Source: Brachybacterium endophyticum (GTDB lineage: Bacteria; Actinomycetota; Actinomycetes; Actinomycetales; Dermabacteraceae). From it: a DNA stretch of 64,000 bases. How positions within the stretch are numbered: position 1 is the stretch's first letter; every line of letters starts with the position of its first letter. A program made the translations under genes and the position numbers. Of this stretch, positions 63,278-64,000 are shown piece after piece. Under the pieces are notes generated by a model. The model was given only the letters and a program-made list of their open reading frames with translations. It had not been told where the DNA came from and ran no database searches. Where the stretch lies: contig NZ_QFKX01000002.1 of assembly GCF_003130585.1 (NCBI RefSeq), positions 496,001-560,000 of the forward strand. The letters are read 5' to 3'.

Positions 63278-63312
63278 CGGGCCGCTCGGCCCCGGCGCGG
63301 GGCCGAGCGGCC
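63278..63312. terminator. Bidirectional hairpin terminator between mtr and the LCP gene
   Basis: A perfect 15-bp stem, 63278-63292 with 63298-63312, closes a GGCGC loop between two convergent genes. Confidence 0.85.
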
Positions 63313-63325
63313 CCACATCGACGGG

Positions 63326-64000
63326 TCAGTCGCCGGCCTCGGCGTCGGGATCCTGGGTGCCGGGCATGCACGCCGCGAGCGGATCGGCCTCGGCCTGCTC
63401 CTTGGCCTCCTTCGCGGCCTTGTCCTCGTCCGACTTGGTCGAGGAGTCGCTCGCGGAGGGCTCGTCGGAGGGCTCCTCGGTCTTCTCGTCCTTGGTGCTC
63501 TCGGCGCTCTCGGACGCCTTGTTCTTCTTCTTGGCGTCGTCGGTGCCCGCCACGGAGGTCGACTCGGTGGTCTTCATCGAGTCGTCGATCGACTCCTGCA
63601 CCCAGGTCTTGAGGTACTTCCAGTCCGGGTGGCCGTCCACGAAGTAGCTCTTGCGCTGGCGGTCGGGGAGGTCCACGCCGGGCTGGATCGGGTACGAGGC
63701 GAAGCCCGCATCCTTGACCTTCCAGCCCAGGTCGACGAACGCATCGAGGTCGTCCGAGGGGATGTCGGTCTCGATGTTCGAGCCGGCCACGCCCACCAGG
63801 TCGGTGAAGTTCAGGGCGAGCTTCGTGGGGTTCGTCTGCTCCGAGACCACACGGACCATCCGCTGCTGGCGGCAGATGCGGTTGAAGTCCGTCGAGCCCT
63901 CACGGGAGCGGGCGTACCAGAGCGCCTTGTCGCCGTCGAGGTTCTGCTGACCCGGCTCGATGTAGCCGCTGATCGGGTACTTCCCACCGGTGGCCTGGTT
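63326..64000 (-). CDS. LytR-CpsA-Psr (LCP) family protein, C-terminal part (5' truncated by window edge)
   Basis: The frame is open from the window's right edge to TGA at 63326, giving 224 residues. Its beginning, LDGDKALWYARSREGSTDFNRICRQQRMV, is the conserved LCP core with the Arg residues that bind the polyprenyl pyrophosphate. LCP enzymes transfer secondary wall polymers from lipid carriers to peptidoglycan outside the cell. The last 90 residues are a Lys/Glu/Ser-rich disordered tail with a late Cys. The start and signal anchor are outside the window. Confidence 0.88.
   Translation of the reverse strand, partial: NQATGGKYPISGYIEPGQQNLDGDKALWYARSREGSTDFNRICRQQRMVRVVSEQTNPTKLALNFTDLVGVAGSNIETDIPSDDLDAFVDLGWKVKDAGFASYPIQPGVDLPDRQRKSYFVDGHPDWKYLKTWVQESIDDSMKTTESTSVAGTDDAKKKNKASESAESTKDEKTEEPSDEPSASDSSTKSDEDKAAKEAKEQAEADPLAACMPGTQDPDAEAGD

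Noticed and set aside
61655-63316. Upstream extension of the Cds1-like frame to 922 residues
   Set aside because: The extension is antisense to mycothione reductase; the real gene starts near 61654 with a good ribosome binding site.

Overview
The window is a 64 kb piece of a very GC-rich actinobacterial chromosome. Mycothione reductase (mycothiol metabolism), two DUF3349 domains in one protein, a FurA–catalase pair, frequent GTG starts and probable leaderless genes all point to Actinobacteria. Overall gene content fits Micrococcales, most likely Dermabacteraceae (Brachybacterium-like); the genus is inference. About 60 genes are intact, five or more are broken, and there are two tRNA genes, one TPP riboswitch and many hairpin terminators. 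I saw no rRNA, CRISPR array, insertion sequence or recognisable recombinase.

Layout. 0-5.7 kb: the end of an ABC-2 permease, a secreted TAP-type hydrolase lipoprotein, tRNA-Thr(CGT), two small proteins, and a two-component system divergent from a small secreted peptide with a two-cysteine loop. 5.9-11.1 kb: furA-katA, a universal stress protein, an acyltransferase and a Gfo/Idh/MocA-like protein with a long disordered tail. 11.1-20.8 kb: the class Ib ribonucleotide reductase genes nrdH-nrdI-nrdE under a leader with two NrdR-box-like sites and several DnaA-box-like motifs; nrdF sits 4.6 kb away, beyond a DUF485/solute:sodium symporter pair and a second two-component system. 20.8-25.9 kb: DUF3349 protein, low-affinity phosphate transporter with a PHO-box-like direct repeat upstream, YigZ family protein, stress protein and a membrane protein.

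25.96-30.39 kb: tRNA-Lys(TTT) followed by an arsenic-resistance island (flavoprotein, arsenate reductase, Acr3 pump, ArsR, and a second, frameshifted arsenate reductase). It is bounded by a 47-bp direct repeat of the tRNA 3' half, so it looks like an integrated element that has lost, or never carried, its integrase.

30.5-43.1 kb: an unknown membrane protein, two NAD(P)-binding proteins with a TetR regulator, a frameshifted DedA gene, an acyltransferase relic running in frame into ilvD, a metallo-beta-lactamase-fold protein, and a three-gene cluster (EctB-like transaminase, DoeA-like ectoine hydrolase, aldehyde dehydrogenase) that suggests ectoine breakdown. 43.1-50.8 kb: cold-shock protein, CsbD protein, a long palindrome, TPP riboswitch with thiD, TetR, paired crcB fluoride channels, an M20 peptidase, a LysG-like regulator broken at a C7 run next to an intact LysE exporter, and a relic of a Na+/H+ antiporter.

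50.8-64 kb: a proV-proW-proX compatible-solute importer, a GH32 enzyme, patatin-like protein, ferritin, PAP2 phosphatase, tandem-GNAT protein, MarR regulator, a Cds1-like PLP enzyme, mycothione reductase, and the C-terminal part of an LCP-family cell-wall ligase. Themes linking the genes are oxidative and thiol stress (FurA/KatA, ferritin, Mtr, Cds1-like), osmolyte handling (ProVWX, ectoine genes) and metal/oxyanion/halide resistance (ars, crcB).
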